Positions 12,006 through 32,799 of a stretch of 64,000 nt of DNA are shown here, piece after piece. The DNA comes from Dromaius novaehollandiae (Eukaryota > Chordata > Aves > Casuariiformes > Dromaiidae): the NCBI RefSeq assembly GCF_036370855.1, contig NC_088117.1, forward strand, positions 7,936,001-8,000,000. Direction: 5' to 3'. The notes under the pieces are model-generated. The model did not search any database. It saw only the letters and a list, made by a program, of their open reading frames with translations, and was not told the origin of the DNA. Position 1 is the stretch's first letter; each line of letters starts with the position of its first letter. The position numbers and the translations under genes are program-made.

Positions 12006-14825
12006 GTAAGTGAGCACGGAGCTGAGGGTTGCTTGTGCGAGTAAAAGTAACTCTGACACTTCTGTTATCTGTGTGATTAAACATGCTACAATGGAGTGTG
12101 AAATACTCAGCACTGCTTTTCACCTTTATAGAGAAACAAAAGCTTATCTATGGTGAAAACACTGCAAATAACTGAGGCAACTCTTTTTTCCAAACATCCC
12201 TTTTTCTGTACCACTTCCTCTTAATAGTGGAACAGCTTTTGAGTGGCACTTTGGACGATGTTTCATAAATCCTTTGTCTGTTGTTTCTCTGCAGTAGAAA
12301 TTTGTATTCTGTAGATTGACACTGGCTTTAGGCTTAAAAGGGAGGTTGAGAAACTGTAGTCTTAGTCTAGACACTACACTACTAGTCTACACTTACATAC
12401 TTGCTGTGTACAAACACGTAACAGTAGCCATCTAGGCAAGGCATGTCTGGCTCACAAGTTTGTGTATACTGCGCATTTGTGGGGAATAATCTTACAGTTC
12501 AGTCTCATAACATACACTTTACATTTGAGAAGTTGCATATAGACAGACTTACAAAAATGGTTCTTAATCTGTCACTTCTAAAATACTGTCCAGTTCTACA
12601 AGAGTGAATTTGGAGAGCAAAACTGTCTTCTGCAGTGTTGCTATTCAGTATAGAGTGAACTAAACCAGGTTTGTTAATTGGCAGTCAGGTGAATGTGTGC
12701 GTGGCAATGCACTGACTCCAGAGTAGGGAATAGAATGGCACCTTGATATACCTGAATTATGGCTGTGGGTTTTCTTGGGTAATCCCAAGTGAGTTGAGAA
12801 GTTGCCCTGCTATCTAAGTGCAAGAAAAGTTAGAAGAGATGACCAGGTATGCTGTGCTGTCTGATCACTGCAGGAATGGTTTCTTGGCTTGTGTGGGGTT
12901 TGTTTTAAAGCAAACTGTATCTGAGGATTTTTTTTCCTGCACCTTTGTTCCTGTGTTTGGGATTATGGGAGACCTCTACCACGTGTCACAGATCAGTCTG
13001 TGTATTAAGCTGAATGTATCGATGAAGATTTTGTTCATTCTGTCTGCAGATTCATGGGAGGCTCTTTTGCTGGAAATGTGTTAACAAGATATTTTTCTGT
13101 TGGTTTGTTTATCACCTGAAGTTGCAAAAGGCTCCAATGTAATTGTACAAAGAGCAGCCAGATCTGATTAGTGGCTTGTGGGGTCTTCTGGGGATATGCA
13201 GCAGAACTGCCTCTGAGCACTCCTAGCTTCCGCTGCCATAATTCAAGACCCTCACTGCTATTTGGCAAGATGCATCCGTGACTGAATGCTGTCAAATTGC
13301 CTGTCAGAGGTGAACAAAGCAGCACCAGTATTGCTTGGCTTTTCACAGGGGGAAATGCTCTCTAATCAAGTACTTAATTTCTGATGCAGTTTGGTGTTAA
13401 ACAGGGTTCTGGAAGTCCAGCCAGCATTTTAAAGTTAGTATCTAAAAGCTCCAAGTCTGTTTTGTGCCATTGAAGAACTGAGCAGACAAGCAGCAGCCAG
13501 TCAACTATTCCAGTTTAATAGCTGCCCAGTCAATTTTCCCAGCACTAGCAGGCAGGATGGCTATGCATCTGTTCGTGTAGATGGGTTAAACACTGGTAAA
13601 CCCTCCAGTATGTGCACATTTCATGCTAGGTTAAAAGCCAAGATATTTTCTCAAGGCAAGTATGGCTGATGTGGGCAATTTCTGAAGATGGCATTCAGCA
13701 AAGTGGAGGGAACTTTGAAGACTAAGATACTGTCCAGAACATGAATAATTCTGTACCACTTGTCTTCGGGCAGCCTCCCTAACACAGCTTCCTGAGGGTT
13801 AATCTGCAGCATATCCTCTGCAGTCTTGGGGTGGAGCCTTTGTTGGATGAAACGGAGTTTGAGGCAGCTCCATTTTCTGCAGCACAGTGTAGCACCACCC
13901 ATTTGTCTGCAAAGACACTAATGCAACAGGAAGGTGGGAGCAGCCTGTGCTACAGTGTGGTCTGAAGGCAAAAGATGGTGAAGACCCTGCTCTTATCACC
14001 TGTAGGTGCCTGGGCAAGACCACAATTAACCAGGCTGTCAGAGCCCTAAGGTACTTACAGTGACAGTGGGAAGCGCAAGGGGGTAGATGGGCATTTCCCA
14101 AGGCCAGGAATTATCCCAGTTGTCTTCCACTAGTACAGCAGTCTTAGCAAAAAGATACTTCTCGAGTTGGTGGGTATCAGGGTACCATTCTGGGAAGCAG
14201 GCCCTATTATAGCATATTGCTTCCTTCCTAAACCAATCCTGGTCCCTTAAATAACTATGATTTTCAAGAGACTGTGATTCTTTGATTGCATGTTGCTGTT
14301 TGCATAACACTTGATATACAAATAACAATTGAGTTGAGCTGTCCTTAATTGATCTTGTCTCATCTTGGCTTTTCCCTTGACTCTGTCATTCAGAGTTGAC
14401 TATGGTCTAACTTAGCAATGACTGATATCATGCATAATTCAAGTTATAAAAGGGTGCAGTTGTGTTTAAAGACAAATGATAGTCTTCATGATGAGACTTT
14501 GAATTAAGGGAAGGATCCTGAATTGCTGCATTTAGTTCATAGCCTAGTGTTTATTGACCCTGTTGTATTCCTTGAAATTCTTTGGAAGGAGGAGTGGACT
14601 ATTAAAAGCCCTTAACAGGAATACAAGTTATCTTTTAAACTAGTGACTGCTATTTAAATTAGTGATTTTGGGGAGCAGTCCTGGTGGAGAGCAGGAACTC
14701 TGTTAGGAAAGAAGCAGATGACTGAAAAGCAGTGCTCTGTACACCCTGAAGCATTGTGTGGGTTTGTCTTTCTTGTGAGCATGTGTCCTATTTGCTGGTG
14801 ACTGTGATCTGATTTCTTTTTTCAG
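12006..14825 (+). other. LRRC8A: LRRC8A intron between the two coding exons
   Basis: Begins GTAAGTG and ends in a T-rich tract followed by CAG at 14823-14825. It interrupts the leucine-rich repeat array at a codon boundary. Only short frames occur inside, and nothing else was recognised. Confidence 0.9.
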
Positions 14826-15101
14826 ATTGAGAGTCTCCCACCAGAGCTCTTCCAGTGCAAGAAGCTGAGGACCTTGAACCTAGGGAACAATGTGCTGCAG
14901 TCGCTCCCATCCCGGGTTGGGGAGCTGACAAATCTATCGCAGATAGAGCTGCGGGGAAACCGCTTGGAGTGCCTGCCAGTGGAGCTGGGGGAATGTCCTC
15001 TACTGAAGCGCAGTGGGCTTGTTGTGGAGGAGGACCTATTCAACACATTGCCCTTGGAGGTCAAGGAGCGACTATGGAGGGCGGACAAAGAACAAGCCTG
15101 A
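14826..15101 (+). CDS. LRRC8A: LRRC8A, terminal coding exon: residues 720-810
   Basis: Read in phase 0 from the upstream exon it begins IESLPPELFQCKKLRTLNLG, further leucine-rich repeat units, and ends RLWRADKEQA followed by TGA. The 91 residues bring the total to 810, the length I know for the human protein. This part of the cytosolic LRR domain caps the array and includes the conserved segment around ELGECPLLKRSGLVVEED. A second frame covering the same bases is a shadow. Confidence 0.97.
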   Translation: MESLPPELFQCKKLRTLNLGNNVLQSLPSRVGELTNLSQIELRGNRLECLPVELGECPLLKRSGLVVEEDLFNTLPLEVKERLWRADKEQA

Positions 15102-16995
15102 GCCCCTGAAAGGAGGGGAAGAACCTCTGACCGACTAGAAGGAAACAAAAGGCCATTCCAGTCCCCTTTTCCCAAAATCTTCCCCTTCCCCCCCTCCAAC
15201 AACTACCAGACTAGCCAAGGAGTCCCTGAACAAACATGGCTCTGAGGGAGGCTGATTCTTGCCTCAGATGCAGGATGGGGGAAGCTTGGGATCAGGAAGA
15301 GAATCAAGACAGATTGGGTGGCTCCTGAGCAAGGGCCAGTGGGAGTAAGAGGTGCTGCTGTTCTTCTGGACAGGTAGTAGGGTAAGGTGGACGGTGCTGG
15401 TAAAGGGAAATGGCCTCTAAATAGAGGCAAAAATATGTTGATTGCTGCATTGCCCCAAGTGGGGCTCATAAGTGTCAGGGACTGAGTGTTCAGTGTCCTA
15501 GAAGCAAAGACTAAGAGTTCAGGAAGCCTCTTGAACCTTCATCTCTTTGTGACACCTGATACTGTTCCCTCCTAACTCAGCAATCAGTCAGTGAGGCCCC
15601 ACAGTGGGGTGAGATGGGATACAGACAGCTGATTTTATCTAGATGCTGGCATTGGGATTTTCGGGGGGGTAAATTTGTCAAACATCAGCTTGGATGCAGG
15701 ATCCCTTTTTATGTTGCTAATTGTCTTTTCCCCCCTTGTACTCCACACCTTCCCCTCTGCCCCTAGGCAAAGAACCAAAACTCCCTGACCTCCACCGCTC
15801 ACTTGAGATTGCACTATTTTAACAGCTTCAAGTCACTTGTACTGATGAGTAGATCAAATAGCATATTTCTCCAAAGGGTGTGCTGGAGGCGCTAACTGGA
15901 ATATTTCCACAACTTTATCCAGAACAGGCTTGTGTGTATTCTGATTTTTGTGAAATGGGTGGTTGTAGTCAAAGTGGAAGATAAGATCTGCATTAAAAGC
16001 AGTAGGACTGTCTCATTCACTCTGCCAGAAGCATCAAGTTGCTTCAAGATCTTGGCTTTTAAAGATTTTAAAACTACTTTTAAGTTCTTCGTGTTTTGTC
16101 ATGTATCAAATACAAACATGTGACTAGGCCAGTGTGTCAGGGTCTCCCCTGGGGTTGGTGTTTATAGTAAAGAGGAATGCTCAGGTTTCCTCTGCGCCGC
16201 CTCCTCCATTAAGTTGTTGGATGTTTTGCCGGTATTTTTCATGAACACAGTCTATAGAGCTGCTTGATTGTTCTTTTCTGTTTTTCTCACTTCAATGGCT
16301 GTCAGTTCCTGTTACACCTCTTGTCCTAAATAAGAGGCTAATGCTGATTGAACTTGGTGCTGGAAAGGAAACCTGTCTTCCTATTTCCTCCCCTTCTCAT
16401 TCCCCCAGTGTTAAGGAGCAATAGGAGAATCCTCTGTGGGCTGAGCTCCTCTAGATCCTCCGGACAAAGCCGTTTGAAACAAGTCTGACTTGTTTGATAT
16501 TGTTTGACAGAAACCCCTTCTGCATTGGCAGAGGTAGATTACTGTGTAATAGCTACTGATAATCATGTCCTCAAGGTGGGGTGGTTAAGGCGTGCCTACA
16601 ATACACCCTAAATCTGCCTTTTTTCCTTCTGAAGGAAGAGGAGGCTCATGGACCTGCAGGTCCAGGTTGCAATACTCCTCATTAAGCCAACAGGTTGGCT
16701 CTGAGGCGGAGTGCTGCAAGCTGAGGCATGAAGCATTTGGAGGCCTCCCATGAGTTACAAAGGGGGAAGCTGCAGCCATCTCCAGACCGGTTCCCTGCAA
16801 GCTGCCGGTTAGAGCCCTGGCTTAGTGAATCTTGGGTATCCTTGGATGTTTGGGCAATAGGGCACACTACGGCTTTCTTCATCAGATGTAATATATTAAA
16901 TTTACACACTAAACATGCTGAAACCATGGACAATGTTAACTGGGCTCTGGATTTGTTGATGTTCAGATGCTTAAATAAAGCTACATTAAAGTCTA
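15102..16995 (+). other. LRRC8A: LRRC8A 3' UTR (proximal form)
   Basis: Follows the LRRC8A stop codon with no further coding frame. It ends near an AATAAA at 16974-16979. About 1.9 kb is a plausible 3' UTR length for this gene. A longer form ending near 20430 is possible. Confidence 0.6.
16974..16979 (+). terminator. LRRC8A: Polyadenylation signal AATAAA, candidate proximal LRRC8A site
   Basis: Canonical hexamer about 1.87 kb after the stop codon. The downstream 60 bases are T/G-containing but not strikingly GU-rich, so usage is inferred. Confidence 0.5.
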
Positions 16996-19900
16996 GGAAA
17001 TCTGTTTATAAAACTGCTTTTGAGAGATGTAAATTCTGCCTTCCTTAGTCCATTCATCATGAAGTTTAAACAGTCCAAGGGAATAATAAGATTAAATCTC
17101 TCTATCTAGAAGGCAAGGTACTGTAAAAACCTCCTGTTCCTAACAGGGTTAGTGTTGAAATTTTATTAGAGTTGGGGCCACTGATAAAAGGATGAGAGGT
17201 AAATGTTATTCCAGAATGTATTGCATCAGAGCAAACACTAAGGTTTGGAAGCGTTGGTGCTGATGCTTCTTGGGCTGGACACATTCCATTTGCACTAGTG
17301 TTTTGGATCAGCACAGGACAGAAATTGCTAGGTGGACTTAATGCTGCTTAAGAAAAGAAAGTTTCAGGCTTAGGCACAGTAAGACTGCTTTCCAGCCGAT
17401 TCCTCATGGTGGACATGGGGGCTGTTTGGATGGCAGAAGAAACTTCTTTTCCTTACTCTGTGCCAAATGAAGGTGCTGGAGAGTGGTGGCAACTGAATAG
17501 AGGCTTGTGCTGTGTTCAAGGCTTTGGGTAATCGGTCACAATGCAACATGTATTTTAGCCTAGGCAGGGCCGAAAGGGTCAGTGCACCTTGAGGAGTTTT
17601 AACCTAGCTTGCAGGAGCAGACACTTCTCCTGTAGGCCTAGATCATTATAGATGAGTGCTCTGACTCTTGCTTCTAGATGTGTTCCTAGTTATGCAAGCT
17701 GAAACTTAAGCAACTAGATTAGAGGTTTCTATAAGCAGCTCCTGAAAGTATGCTCTAGTGCTTCTAGAAGCTCGCAAGTCTCCTGAACCGCTGTGTATCT
17801 CAGCGCTGAATACATAGGACAAGCGGATGGTAGGCTGTTTTGCTAGAGATGAGAGACTGATTCTGACTCCTACAAATAATAGAGCTTTACTGCTGCTGCT
17901 TGCTGAGTAGAGACTGCCTTAGGCCTGACTGAGCTCTACAGAGCAATTGTAAGACAGGTCAGTATTGACCATGCATGGAAACACTAGCTTTTTGCTGCTC
18001 TTCAAATATTCCAAGCTCAATACTTCAGCAGTGGCTGCTAAGGCTAGAGATAGCTTCCTGTGTGGCAAAACTGAAAGGAGCAGTCTGATAACTTGTTGCG
18101 CTGGAACCACGTGGTACAAAAATACATTGCCACTCAGCAAGAAAGTGCTGTGTACTATTTACTCTTGACATGTTTCTTCCTCTTCCCCCAAATAGATACT
18201 GATTGCAGAGTATCAGTCTCCTATTATGAGATAGAAGAAGCTTGAAATTGTCAAGGATAAGGTCTAAACTGAGCTCCTGAGCACGTGTTTACTGCACAGG
18301 ACTCCTACAAAACTCAACCCACAGCAGAGTGAGTCACTCCTCATTTCCCATACTTGTCTGGATTGTTCAGTCTTTGAGGGATGCTTACATCAACAGTCCT
18401 TCCTCATTTGCAAGTATTCAGTTTACCTATTATTTTTCCTTTAGTCATTGTCACACTGAAGCTTAGTTTTCCTGACACCGATCTCCCCACTGGGTGGGGG
18501 GAGAGGGGCGGGAGGATTGTTCTGCAATCAGCAGTCTGGTCAACATCTTGTGTTCTGGACTGTCTTTTCAAAGGACTCCTGTAGTAGCAAGCCAGATTAT
18601 CTATTAGCTGCTAAGCCATAAAACAGCTTGAATTAAAACAGTTTTCTTAATAGCACTGCTGAGCTGAATAAGTTTTTGGAGCCCCTGTAGATCACAAGCA
18701 CACTCATCTCATGTTAGGAACCAAGGTTAGTAAAATGGGATTCCACCTTTCATGCTAAATTCCCTGATATACAATAGGTTGCAACTAATAGATTTGAACT
18801 AACTATAAGGCAAGGGATACCAAGCAATTAAATGTGTTTAAATTTTGCTGCATCTCTGAAACTATGCACTGGAATGTTAGCTGAAGTTTTTTCCTGTTTT
18901 TAATGTCTTTTTGCTGAATTTACCATTTGGTCCCCAGTTAATTCAGCAGCTGGAATTAACTTACTCTGCCAGCCTGAACTGTTACATAGCTGTTGCAATT
19001 ATCTTTCATGATGTGATGTTCTTTGGTATTGTCACTTCCTGAGAATGTCCTACCTCATTTTTTTTTTCTTATCACCATTTATACACTCCATTTAGTTAGC
19101 TTCATTTTAATTGAGTAAGTTCTTGGTGTTCATTACCGTAAATAGTGTTAAGTAGCTTTCAGTTGCTGAACCACACTGAGGTCTTTTTTGCTCTAAAATG
19201 TTTTTAGGAATTCTGAAAATAACATCCTTTGCAGAGGATGAGGTGTATTGAGAGGGAGGCGGGGGAAGGCTCAAATATTGGTTCAACAACTCTGACATTG
19301 TTTCCTTTACAAGCTATTTTTTCACTTCCACTTTGGAAAGGGACCTGAGTGTTTTGAGTTCTTAATGTTTTGATTTTTTTTGTCTTCCTTCAGAGGAAGG
19401 GTAACTTTTTTCATTAATAGCTGGTGTGCCTTCTCTAGAGATGCATTAACTTCACTGAGCCAGTCACTCCTAGTATATTTATAATAGTCTCTGCCTGGAG
19501 CCGGCTGTTCCCTCAGGTTCTTTTCCTTTCAGCCATGGAGAGAGTTCTCAGATGCTGGTGTGACTCTTCTTGCTGAAGAACAAAATGTCATACCTTAAAC
19601 AGTAGCTTTGTCTACTCTGAAATGTTACTTAAGGTAAGGCTGAATGAATGCTGACTAGTAGAATTATCACTTAAGCCTCAGTTTAATTTTCTTTCCTCAT
19701 TGTATTTTAAAATGACATACTTTTTTCCACTGTTGGATACACAGTGGATCCTGTAGCTTTACTAAACACTACATGTGCCAAAAGAGAATGAGTTTTCTGT
19801 CCTACCTGTACTCTAACAATGCATGAAGCCGAACTTGGACTGGACAAGAACATTGCTGGACTTGGACCTTTCTCCCTCCATCTCTCCAGCTCCAGAGGCA

Positions 19901-20407
19901 CCATTAAACTGCTTTGGCAGTGTGAAATCCTCCAGAAATCTCATCTCTGAAATCCCTTTTCAAAAGCAGCTGCTTTTGAATTGCTGGACCCGAATGCCTA
20001 AGGTGAAATAGAATTCACACAAAGGCTTTCATTTGGGATTTCTGGAAATACCCTTCCCTTCCTCTCTCCTTTTCCTTTACAGGAAGTTTTTTTGAACAAT
20101 AGGGGATTTTTTTCCTAGAGGAAACCTAATGAGAAGGGGGCTAATGGGTCTGAGTCATCCTTTACAGCTAACAGATGTGTCCATTTCATTAGGACACTAC
20201 TCATAGCTTAAACATTGTTCCCTCCCTTTCTGTAATGTACTAGCAGGGTTGTGGTTTGGCACCTGCAACTTGCTGTAACATTTCAGAATTGTGACATTCA
20301 CTCTGTGTGGGATTGTTTGGGCAGCTGATCAACAGCACCTCCACCTTAAGCACTGAAAGCTGCTATTGTTTTCTCTGAAAGACTTGTAAGACTGGACACT
20401 TTAACAA

Positions 20408-20413
20408 AATAAA
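20408..20413 (+). terminator. LRRC8A: Polyadenylation signal AATAAA, candidate distal LRRC8A site
   Basis: AATAAA is followed within 30 bases by T-rich sequence and then by T/TG-rich sequence. The immediate context (ACTTTAACAAAATAAAAG) looks like a genuine 3' end. If used, the LRRC8A 3' UTR would be about 5.3 kb. Confidence 0.4.
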
Positions 20414-21480
20414 AGTTTTAACTTTTAATTTGCATTATCCTTTTCATGTCTGCTTTCTTCTAAGTTTTCTGTATATGAAGGTACTTAGCCTTTGAACATC
20501 TCACTTCTCAGAAGACAGATGCTAATAATTCCTGCTATTGTGTAGGATTACTGTCTTTTTTTCAATCTGCTCATCCCATGAGCCCTTCTGTGTTAAAAAC
20601 CTTTATGAAGAAGGAAAAAGTAAGCAAAAGTAGGTGTATGGAAAAAGAGCTACTACTTGATGACAAGGTTGGACTACCTGTACTGCCTTACATATATTTC
20701 ACTATCACTTTAACAAATGGCTGAAAGCGTAAATTGTCAAAAACAAATAAGCGTTGGAGTGTTGTCTGCTCAGTCCTATAGAAAGTCACTTGGGTTTTCA
20801 AAATGCATGTTGTGCTCTCCCTTCCTAGGAAAGGGACGGAGACTGAAGACAGTGGGAAAACTGCCTGTTGCCATAGAAATAGTGCCTTCAGCCAACTACT
20901 GGTAACAAATTATTTTAGCATGTTTCCTAGCTGTCTGCTTACCCCATGCACTGCCTTCTTTCCCTTTCAGCTGAAAATGCTGACAGATACCTCTTTCCTA
21001 ATTGCCTGCTTATGATGCATTACAGAGAATATTGCTTCAGCCCGTAACTTTCAAAGGCAGTTCGAGTTCCTGTGCAGTTCACTGTATGGGAAAGGTGTTT
21101 CTCTTGCTGTCCCTTGCTTCCTTTGCAGAAGACTGACCACAGTGATTTTGGTCTCACTTCAGTGACAGAAAATGTGAGCAGGCGATGAAACATGAAAGGT
21201 GCTAGTCCAGTGCTGTTTATTGGCACTGATTTTAATGAAGTGCTTAGAACTGAACTAAGAAAGGAGAGGACAAAATGCCTCTCCTCAGCTAAAGCTCACT
21301 TAGACTGAGGCTGCCTTTGGCAAGGATTCGCTAGCTCTTTGAATAGTTGAGGAAAAGGAAAGAATGAAAGGTACCATCAGAGAAGACAGTTTATGCTAGT
21401 TTGAGTCCTGGAGGACTCCAACATGGTGATGGAAGAGTCCAAGGGTAAAGAGGTGATGTATCTTTACTGAAAAAAAAATT

Positions 21481-21527
21481 AATCTAGATAAATAGAAATA
21501 GAAAATAGAAAAATAGATAAATCTAGG
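21481..21527. repeat. A/T-rich imperfect microsatellite (AATAGA-type)
   Basis: Imperfect tandem copies of a 5-7 base AATAGA/AAATAGA unit, flanked on both sides by AATCTAG. Confidence 0.7.
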
Positions 21528-24224
21528 TTTTCTATGTAGCTCACTGAAAAGTATAGACTGAAGATGCAGTATAGGCAGTTGGAACTCTACTATCTTTATT
21601 CAGGTACAATCCTCTAGCCCTACCACACAGTAAGCTCTTATTTTCTTGATTTTTTTTTTAAGTTTCCATGTTTTTTATCTGATTACAATACAGGTATTTT
21701 CTGTCAAGAGAATTTTTATTTCCAAAGCTCCTGATACAGGAAAGCAAACACTCAAATATCTATGCCATTTTTAATAGATAGTAATATACTATTTAATACA
21801 ATATAAATACTCATGTTATCCTTGTTCCTATGCTCCTTGTTTCTCATGGAAATACTCCCTGTCATTTGTTGCTGATCATATAAAGACTTCAGGAGAGGTG
21901 ATAGGGGATCTAGCTGAAGTTTTTGCTTGCCCAAGAAGCCTGGCAGCTCTAACACCAGTCCTGGCCAGAGTGCTGAGCTGCTTAAACTGGCTATGGGGAG
22001 CTGGCAAACTGGTTTGGCTCCAAATGGTATCAATAGGAACTATTATTGAGGAGGAAATTAGGATAATCACAGCAGTCGAAAAGGCACTTGAAGCACTTGT
22101 GCTTTGTCTGCTGCTGGGTTGCTCATGTTCCAGATGTTGCACACTCCTATACCCTGCGTGCAGACACAGGATGGGCTTTAGCAGCCTCCAAAGGAGTTTG
22201 CCAGAAGTGCAGTGTTGTTATGGACTTGTCAGGGGAAAAAGTTAATTGTCTGCAACAGAGCTCTTGCAGGGGGAGGAAGGGAAGGAAAAGGGGGCTGTTT
22301 CCCAGTTTTGTCCGAGTACTTCCTACCTTCCTTATTTAAACTTACTGGAAGAGAAGGTATTTACAAAGATGACACTTTTTAACTTTTGGGGGCATTATGT
22401 GGGGGTTTCTTTCTTCTTGCTGAAAAACTCTTCCTAAGCCTCAAAGTAGGAGCATGTCTGGTGTGGCAAAGGACTGGAGAAAGCCTAAGAATAAGCGCTG
22501 ATGAATACTCCTGTAACCAAGATCATTTGCCTTTCCCAGTTTACGCAGCCAGCTGTCTTCTAATGCTTGTTGTGTTGACGGGTTATGATCTGCTGTTTAT
22601 ACAGCTCATTTGTAAAGCAATCCATAGACCAAACAGGAAAGCTATGGTTTACTGTTGTCCGTAAACACTAGAACAGTTCCTGAAGTTGTCAAGTGTGTGT
22701 AAGGTGGGGAGCGGAGGAGATGATGCGCTAAATTGCTTGAAAAAAATATCAGGAGTGAGAAGTATGTGACGTTAATAAAGCAGATGAATGACACAGCAGA
22801 CTGAGGAGTGGCATGGGAGTGCGTTTAAAAGGTATGTTTGTCCAGGATCGGAACCTCGAGCAGGGCAATGCAATGAGCAGTGAGGTCCTTTCTAGGTCTC
22901 CTTGCAGGCAATAGCTACAGCAGGCTTTTTCTGTTGGTTACGCAGCTTTCTAATGAACAGCTTAGCTTCATCTTCATGTTGGTGAGACCCCTGTAATAGG
23001 AGCGAGTGAGGGACTATTGCCATGAGTATTTCTGAGTTTTGCAGCATTGGAGGTTGATTGTTGCCCTCCACCTTTATAGTCCAGTAATTAAATTCTCTTG
23101 CAAACTTCAGCTTTTGTAACTAGCAAATTCATACCTACTTGTGTTCAGAAAAAAGTCTGAAAACAATCCGTAAAGATCTGTAAAGATGAGATCAAGCATT
23201 TTCACTAGAAAACATTATTTCCTATTCATTAAAAAAAAAGTTAAGAGAGGGATTTTTTATCCAGAGTCTATTTCCTTGCAGAGTAGGGGACCTTATTCTT
23301 CTTTCTTTTTTTTTTCTCAGACAGTATTTCTTTCAGATGGCTTTTTCAGTTGCTAGCAAGTGCGTTTGGAAGTAAATACCTTCCCATGAGCATTTTGTAC
23401 TCCTTCAATTTGTTTTTGACTATACAAGTAACGCGTTAAAATGTCCCCATGATGTTATTGCTTTGCATATCCTTTCAGTGCTACTGAAAGGACTATGTCC
23501 TTTCAGGGAATGTTTTCAGCGTTTCCTACAAAAGCCAAATGCATTTTTCTCCAGAGAGAAAAAAATCTTCCCTGGGGATTCTCGTTACATGGGAAGGATG
23601 TATTGGCAGTGAGCGCCACTGCTGGGTTGGCATCTGTTATTTGCTCTGTCTCTCTTCTGCCTTTTAGAGCTAGTTTTTGCACTTAAATCTATCTTTGGTA
23701 TGAACTGTGGCTCTTGGCTTACCTATTTACATGTACATTTGGAGCTCCAGGACAGCAAATCAGGCCACTGAAGCTGTAAATCATCATAGAGCAGCTGTGA
23801 ATGGAAATGTCAGATGTGTTCTGTAAGAAGTTTGCTGAATCCTTAGCAAAAGCTATTTAGCATTAACACTTTCAGTGTAATATTTGTTGTCTCCTGGGCC
23901 ACTGAATTTCCTTTCAGATGAGTGTGCTAAAGAGCCAGCAGGACTTGCTGACTGTGAGCGAAAAGAGCCCTGTGAGGGTTTGAATTGCCACTTACTTAAA
24001 TTTGTTGTTTCTCTCTTCAGTGGCCTTTTAGGTTTTTTTTTTCCATCCCATTTGCATCTTATTTTACTTTATTCTACCACTGTGTTTGCGCCTTAACTGT
24101 TCTAGTTAATGATTTCTCCTTGGAGTTGCAAAGTTAATCAAGTTTGTGTTTGCATGCTATAAACTTGAGAGTGTTTTTGTGAAGCTGAAGTTGCACTAAG
24201 AGCTGAAGCGAAGCGCTGCAGCCG

Positions 24225-24417
24225 TAACTGTCCCCACCAGGAACAAATGGCCGGAGTCGGGAACAAAATTCCTCGAGAGGCAGCTCGTCTGGCCGCGCAG
24301 CGGTCTCCCTTATCACATGCCGCTCGAAGGGTCACGTGAAGAGGCGGGCAGTCAGCCCCGCAGAGCCTTGGCGGGTTTGTGGTGCTGCTGGTGGGGTGTC
24401 GGGAGCTCCTGCCTCTG
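24225..24417 (+). promoter_or_regulatory. PHYHD1: PHYHD1 promoter and 5' UTR region
   Basis: A short G+C- and CpG-richer segment in otherwise A/T-rich surroundings, directly before the PHYHD1 start codon. It contains a perfect CACGTG E-box inside GTCACGTGAA at 24331-24340, about 80 bases before the ATG, and a related ATCACATGC at 24312-24320. A GGCGGG GC-box-like word follows at about 24343. No TATA box is evident. The transcription start was not located. Confidence 0.6.
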
Positions 24418-31933
<7,516 letters not shown>

Positions 31934-32600
31934 AATTAGTGTTTGGCTTCTGGAGTCAAATAGTTGATCAATATTCCTTTCTGATCACTTGTTCCTGTTC
32001 TCTTCAAATATAACTTAGATCAGCTCTCAAGATTCACTTATCCTCTGCTCAGGAAGAGGCATCTTCACACAGCTGAATATGCTGCATTAGAGAGCAGCTC
32101 TCTACTACAGCATGAGCCCTACTAGCACTGACAGTCTCCCAGTCCTTTTGGTAAGAAAACTTCTTCAGTCTGCAGAACAGATCTGTAAAGACCATTGCAC
32201 CTTGACTGTGGGACCCGTTTAAAAGTATTTCTTCTTGAGGATGCTTAGTATTTTCTTCTAGTTTAGTCAAGAGCTTATGTCTTGTGTATTTACTTGGTCA
32301 GGTTTATCTCAGCAATGCAGGTTGTGAAGATAGCTGACTTTTAGCTCTAGATCTGTCTTGCTGCTAGAATAATACTGAATAGAAATAATCCTATTGTGGG
32401 CAAAATGAAGCAGGGAGTCTACTTGTACGATCATTCTCCTGACTAACTCTGGCAAATTGCAGCTGAATGCTTGATCTCTAGGTTTAACTCTTGTTAATTA
32501 CAAATATTACAGATCTTAAGGATTCATGCTGAAGTTATGAAGACAAAAATTCAGAAACTCATTATAACATTTAAATAAAAATTAAAATCCCCATTTTCTG
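31934..32600 (+). other. PHYHD1: PHYHD1 3' UTR
   Basis: Non-coding sequence after the PHYHD1 TGA, ending shortly after an AATAAA at 32574-32579. The CR1 fragment begins about 100 bases further on, outside the likely transcript. Confidence 0.6.
32574..32579 (+). terminator. PHYHD1: Polyadenylation signal AATAAA of PHYHD1
   Basis: First canonical hexamer after the stop codon, about 640 bases downstream, with T-rich sequence following. Confidence 0.6.
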
Positions 32601-32689
32601 TTCATTCATATCTTCTTGAGGAGGACATCATGGTGTTGTCATGGTGGATGTCATGGTTCCATGGAACAATTCATGGAAACATCCTTGGA

Positions 32690-32785
32690 AACATGCTCTA
32701 GGTGACCCTGCTTGAGCAGGGGGATTGGACTAGAAGATCTCCAGAGGTCCCTTCCAACCTCAACCCTTCTGTGATTCTGTGAATC
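32690..32785 (+). mobile_element. CR1 LINE 3'-end fragment
   Basis: The order 'GCTCTAGGTGACCCTGCTTG', a GGATTGGACTAGA stretch, 'GATCTCCAGAGGTCCCTTCC' and 'AACCTC', ending in two near-copies of an 8-base TTCTGTGA unit, is the diagnostic 3' terminus of avian CR1 retrotransposons. Only about 100 bases remain: a severely 5'-truncated, inactive copy. It has no coding part. Confidence 0.9.
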
Positions 32786-32799
32786 TTCTCCCAATATAC

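Larger units (their letters stand above)
17000..24200. other. LRRC8A-PHYHD1 interval (possible extended 3' UTR, then intergenic)
   Basis: No multi-exon frame, RNA gene or full mobile element was recognised. The first 3.4 kb may be an alternative extended LRRC8A 3' UTR, ending at an AATAAA at 20408. A small A/T-rich microsatellite lies at 21481-21527. The sequence becomes G+C-richer only near 24200, at the PHYHD1 promoter. Confidence 0.5.

Noticed and set aside
12006-12044. LRRC8A ending at 12044 with 12 extra codons
   Set aside because: The frame crosses a consensus GTAAGTG donor; splicing to 14826 restores the conserved C-terminus and the 810-residue length.
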